The notes under the pieces were generated by a model. That model saw only the letters and a list, made by a program, of their open reading frames with translations, did not search any database and was not told the origin of the DNA. DNA of 10,233 nucleotides from Cryomorphaceae bacterium (lineage in GTDB: Bacteria > Bacteroidota > Bacteroidia > Flavobacteriales > UBA7312). The position numbers and the translations under genes are program-made. The DNA lies in NCBI GenBank assembly GCA_018608925.1, contig JABAYQ010000020.1, positions 1,475 through 11,707 of the forward strand, written 5' to 3'. Below are positions 8,144 to 10,233 of this stretch, one piece after another; positions within the stretch are counted from its first letter, which is position 1; each line of letters starts with the position of its first letter.

Positions 8144-8470
8144 TTAGACTGCAAAGCTTTCGCCACATCCGCAAGTTCTAGAAGCGTTAGGGTTATTAAA
8201 AACAAACCCTTTACCGTTTAAGCCTCCAGAATATTCTAGGGTAGTGCCAATTAAATAGAAAAAACTCTTTTTATTGACAACAATTTTGACTCCATTGTCT
8301 TCAAAAAGTTTGTCGTCCTCCGTTTTTTGTTTGTCAATTTTTAAGTCATAAGAAAGACCAGAACAGCCGCCACTATTAACGCCTACGCGAATAAAGACTT
8401 CGTTACCCTGACCCTCTTCTTTTATTAGTAGAAGAAGCTTCTCTTTTGCTTGTTGACTTACTTGTATCAA
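8144..8470 (-). CDS. sufA: SufA/IscA/ErpA-type Fe-S carrier protein (TTG start)
   Basis: A-type carrier that receives Fe-S clusters from the scaffold and delivers them to apo-enzymes. Its three ligand cysteines are Cys36 (GGCSGLSY) and Cys100 and Cys102 (CGCGESF), close to the 35/99/101 pattern of E. coli IscA. I chose the TTG at 8468-8470, giving 108 residues starting MIQVSQQAKEK, which matches the usual family N-terminus. The frame can be extended to another TTG at 8503, but that start would lie upstream of the -7 promoter element at 8493-8500 and would not be on the transcript. An AGAAGG sequence sits 2 nt upstream of the chosen TTG and may assist initiation. It is the first gene of the operon. 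SufA, IscA and ErpA cannot be told apart by sequence alone; the symbol follows operon position. Confidence 0.92.
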   Translation of the reverse strand: MIQVSQQAKEKLLLLIKEEGQGNEVFIRVGVNSGGCSGLSYDLKIDKQKTEDDKLFEDNGVKIVVNKKSFFYLIGTTLEYSGGLNGKGFVFNNPNASRTCGCGESFAV

Positions 8471-8492
8471 AACCTTCTTTTTAATTAGTATG

Positions 8493-8500
8493 CAAAGATA
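8493..8500 (-). promoter_or_regulatory. -7 promoter element of the suf operon
   Basis: The minus strand reads TATCTTTG, an exact match to the Bacteroidota primary-sigma -7 consensus TAnnTTTG. It ends 22 nt before the sufA TTG, implying a leader of roughly 20 nt. No canonical -33 TTG occurs 17-23 nt upstream, so the promoter may be weak or dependent on an activator. This is the only good promoter match I noticed for the nine-gene operon. Confidence 0.65.
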
Positions 8501-8558
8501 CAAAATTTATATGTTGAATATCTATTTAATCACTACATAAAATATGCATTAAATGACG

Positions 8559-8566
8559 TAAATTTG
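8559..8566 (+). promoter_or_regulatory. -7 promoter element of thiL
   Basis: The plus strand reads TAAATTTG, an exact match to TAnnTTTG, and only four bases (TGCC) separate it from the thiL ATG. Transcription should start at or very near the ATG, so the mRNA is probably leaderless. No -33 TTG is seen at the usual distance. It is divergent from the suf promoter, with about 58 bp between the two motifs. Confidence 0.6.
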
Positions 8567-8570
8567 TGCC

Positions 8571-9620
8571 ATGAGTATATTAGAAGATAAAAATCAACCA
8601 AAAACTCCTATTTCGGAGCTGGGAGAGTTCAAATTAATAGAACATATTACTAAAGACTTCGTTGCTAAAAACAGCAATACAGTTTACGGAGTTGGAGACG
8701 ATTGCGCTGTAATTGATTGTGGGGATAAATACCAATTGGTTAGCACAGATATGCTAATTGAGGGTGTTCATTTTGATCTGAGTTATACACCTCTCAAGCA
8801 CTTAGGTTATAAGTTGGTTGCTGTTAATGTTTCTGATGTTTGCGCTATGAATGGAGTAGCTCAGCAGATAACCGTTAGCATCTCTATCTCTAATCGATTT
8901 ACTCTAGAGTCAATTGAAGAATTATATTTAGGAATCCGATTAGCTTGTGAGGCATTTAATGTAGACCTAGTGGGTGGAGACACCACTTCTTCGATGTCAG
9001 GAATTTGCATTTCTGTTACGGCGATTGGTCAGGTCGACAAAGACAAAATTGTTTACAGAAAAGGTGCTAAGGAAAATGATTTATTAGTAGTTAGTGGAGA
9101 TTTAGGTAGCGCTTATTTAGGACTTCAAGTTTTAGAAAGGGAAAAGCAAGTTTTTCAAGCCAACCCTAAAATGCAGCCAGATTTGCACAACAACGACTAT
9201 GTATTAGAAAGACAACTCAAGCCAGAGGCTAGAATTGATGTGGTAAAATTATTAGCAAAAAAGAATATTGTTCCTACTTCAATGATTGACGTTTCGGACG
9301 GACTTTCTTCAGAGCTTCTTCATATTTGCAAAAGTTCTAAAGTGGGATGTGCTATTTATGAAGATAAATTGCCAATTGATTTTGCAGCTATGACTTCTGC
9401 TGAAGAGTTTAAAATATCAGCAGCTACATGTGCATTAAATGGTGGTGAAGACTATGAGCTTTTATTTAGTATAAGTCAAAACGACTACGAAAAATTAAAA
9501 GACGATCCAGATTTTACCATTATAGGGCATATCACAGATCCTTCCAGTGGAACTGCTTTTATAGCAAAGGATAATTCTCGCCACGACTTAATTGCTCAGG
9601 GTTGGAATTCGTTTGACTAA
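8571..9620 (+). CDS. thiL: Thiamine-monophosphate kinase ThiL
   Basis: Phosphorylates thiamine monophosphate with ATP to give thiamine diphosphate, the last step of cofactor synthesis. The 349-residue protein belongs to the PurM/AIR-synthase-like superfamily. Visible signatures are SELGEFKLIEHI (15-26), the metal- and nucleotide-binding GVGDDCAVID (40-49), STDMLIEGVHF (58-68), NVSDVCAMNG (86-95), GGDTTSS (135-141), and the C-terminal-domain motifs MIDVSDGLSSELLHIC (238-253) and NGGEDYELLF (290-299). The family is usually 310-350 residues, so this is complete. The ATG at 8571 directly follows a -7 promoter motif. The gene is divergent from the suf operon and its TAA overlaps the converging downstream gene by 4 bp. 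No other thiamine genes are in view. Confidence 0.95.
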   Translation: MSILEDKNQPKTPISELGEFKLIEHITKDFVAKNSNTVYGVGDDCAVIDCGDKYQLVSTDMLIEGVHFDLSYTPLKHLGYKLVAVNVSDVCAMNGVAQQITVSISISNRFTLESIEELYLGIRLACEAFNVDLVGGDTTSSMSGICISVTAIGQVDKDKIVYRKGAKENDLLVVSGDLGSAYLGLQVLEREKQVFQANPKMQPDLHNNDYVLERQLKPEARIDVVKLLAKKNIVPTSMIDVSDGLSSELLHICKSSKVGCAIYEDKLPIDFAAMTSAEEFKISAATCALNGGEDYELLFSISQNDYEKLKDDPDFTIIGHITDPSSGTAFIAKDNSRHDLIAQGWNSFD

Positions 9621-10233
9621 ACCTTTGTTATTAGCCAAGCGTTGTAGTTAATTATATCTGTTTCTTCAGCCTGGCGGCTTGTTGTCGAATTTAATAATTT
9701 ATCAATATCTAACTTAAGCGATTTGTTTTGGCTAATGTTATTGGTAAACATTAGTTTTCCAATTATACTTATCAGCAATTGTTCTCTTGTAAATTCCTCT
9801 AAGCAAAGAATAGCTTTAAACTCTTTTTTAACTTGATTCATTCTTTGTTCTAAGTAGTCAAAATCTTTAATTTCATACCTTATTATTAGCTCAGCAGAAA
9901 CGATCTTTAATTGGAAAGAAAGAGCAAAATCGTAAAAGTTTTTATGTAAAATAATTCTGCTTAAGTGTTTGATGGAGGGTTTGAATTGTTTTTTATCAAA
10001 ATAAAGCAATGCTAGGTTCGAGCAAACAAAGAAGTAGTTATAATCTGATTCTTTAATGATTTTTTCTTCTTTAGCCTTTAGCAAAATTTCTATTGCCTTT
10101 GTTTTGTCTGTTTTTGAGTAATTAATTACTAAGGAGTTGTAATAATAAAACAGAAACTTATCGTGTAAAAATCCGTCATACTCATTTATTGCTTCGAAGA
10201 GCATTTGTGTTTTTTGAAGCGATTCTTCTATTT
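9617..10233 (-). CDS. TPR-like helical repeat protein, N-terminus beyond window, function unknown
   Basis: I do not recognise a specific family. The frame stays open from its TAG to the right edge, giving at least 204 residues. The first in-window ATG (10202-10204) is probably internal, because the residues upstream of it (IEESLQKTQ) continue the helical pattern into MLFEAINEYDGF. The sequence has tetratricopeptide-like helix pairs, for example around FYYYNSLVINYSKTDKTKAI and around SNLALLYFDKKQFKPSIKHL, followed by further amphipathic helices and a Lys/Ile/Leu/Asn-rich C-terminus ending NYNAWLITKV. No transmembrane segment or catalytic motif is seen. TPR domains mediate protein contacts; any effector or DNA-binding domain would be in the missing N-terminal part. 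It converges on thiL, overlapping it by 4 bp. Confidence 0.7.
   Translation of the reverse strand, partial: IEESLQKTQMLFEAINEYDGFLHDKFLFYYYNSLVINYSKTDKTKAIEILLKAKEEKIIKESDYNYFFVCSNLALLYFDKKQFKPSIKHLSRIILHKNFYDFALSFQLKIVSAELIIRYEIKDFDYLEQRMNQVKKEFKAILCLEEFTREQLLISIIGKLMFTNNISQNKSLKLDIDKLLNSTTSRQAEETDIINYNAWLITKV

Noticed and set aside
8471..8503. N-terminal extension of sufA to a TTG at 8503 (extra residues MYLCILIKKKV)
   Set aside because: The extension contains the -7 promoter element itself and is not part of the usual A-type carrier N-terminus; the downstream TTG gives the family-typical MIQVS start.
8524..8554. A 7-bp inverted repeat (ATTTAAT at 8524-8530 and ATTAAAT at 8548-8554) between the divergent promoters, considered as an operator
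   Set aside because: The arms are pure A/T, cannot be extended in either direction, and such dyads are expected by chance in an AT-rich spacer. It does not resemble an IscR or Fur site that I could recognise.
10202..10204. ATG taken as the start of the rightmost minus-strand gene
   Set aside because: The frame continues open to the window edge with residues that fit the helical-repeat pattern, so this Met is probably internal and the gene is partial.

Overview
The window is AT-rich bacterial chromosome from a member of the Bacteroidota, most likely Flavobacteriales or a close relative. The assignment rests on three things. Two start regions carry the Bacteroidota -7 promoter motif TAnnTTTG. 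The SUF operon tail has the Bacteroidota-type DUF59 and DUF2480 genes. There is also an S46 dipeptidyl-peptidase and a ThiL with the N-terminal SELGEF sequence I recall as typical of this phylum. The genetic code looks standard.

Most of the window (about 1353-8470, minus strand) is one tightly packed iron-sulfur cluster assembly operon. Read in its own direction it runs sufA, sufB, sufC, sufD, sufS, sufE, a SufT-like DUF59 gene, DUF2480 and DUF3050. The first six are in the same order as E. coli sufABCDSE. Junctions range from a 19-nt gap to a 10-bp overlap, so the block is probably one transcript. SufS with SufE supplies persulfide sulfur, SufBC2D is the ATP-driven scaffold, SufA carries finished clusters, and the DUF59 protein probably helps maturation. 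DUF2480 and the heme-oxygenase-like DUF3050 protein have no established role. DUF3050 is joined to DUF2480 by an ATGA overlap and is the least expected member.

Left of the operon (1-1305, minus strand) is the N-terminal 435 residues of a secreted S46 peptidase that runs off the window. Right of it, a 100-bp divergent intergenic region (8471-8570) holds one TAnnTTTG element for each direction. It is followed by thiL (8571-9620, plus strand), a thiamine-monophosphate kinase whose mRNA is probably leaderless. The last gene (9617-10233, minus strand) converges on thiL with a 4-bp overlap. It is a TPR-like protein of unknown function, cut off by the right edge.

Start codons needed correcting in several places. 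sufA and sufB most likely use TTG and sufD uses GTG, while sufC starts at an ATG inside the longer open frame. No stretch over 300 bases lacks a gene. I saw no RNA genes, insertion sequences, CRISPR arrays or convincing terminator hairpins. The region is largely ordinary housekeeping sequence; the main open questions are the two uncharacterised proteins at the operon tail.
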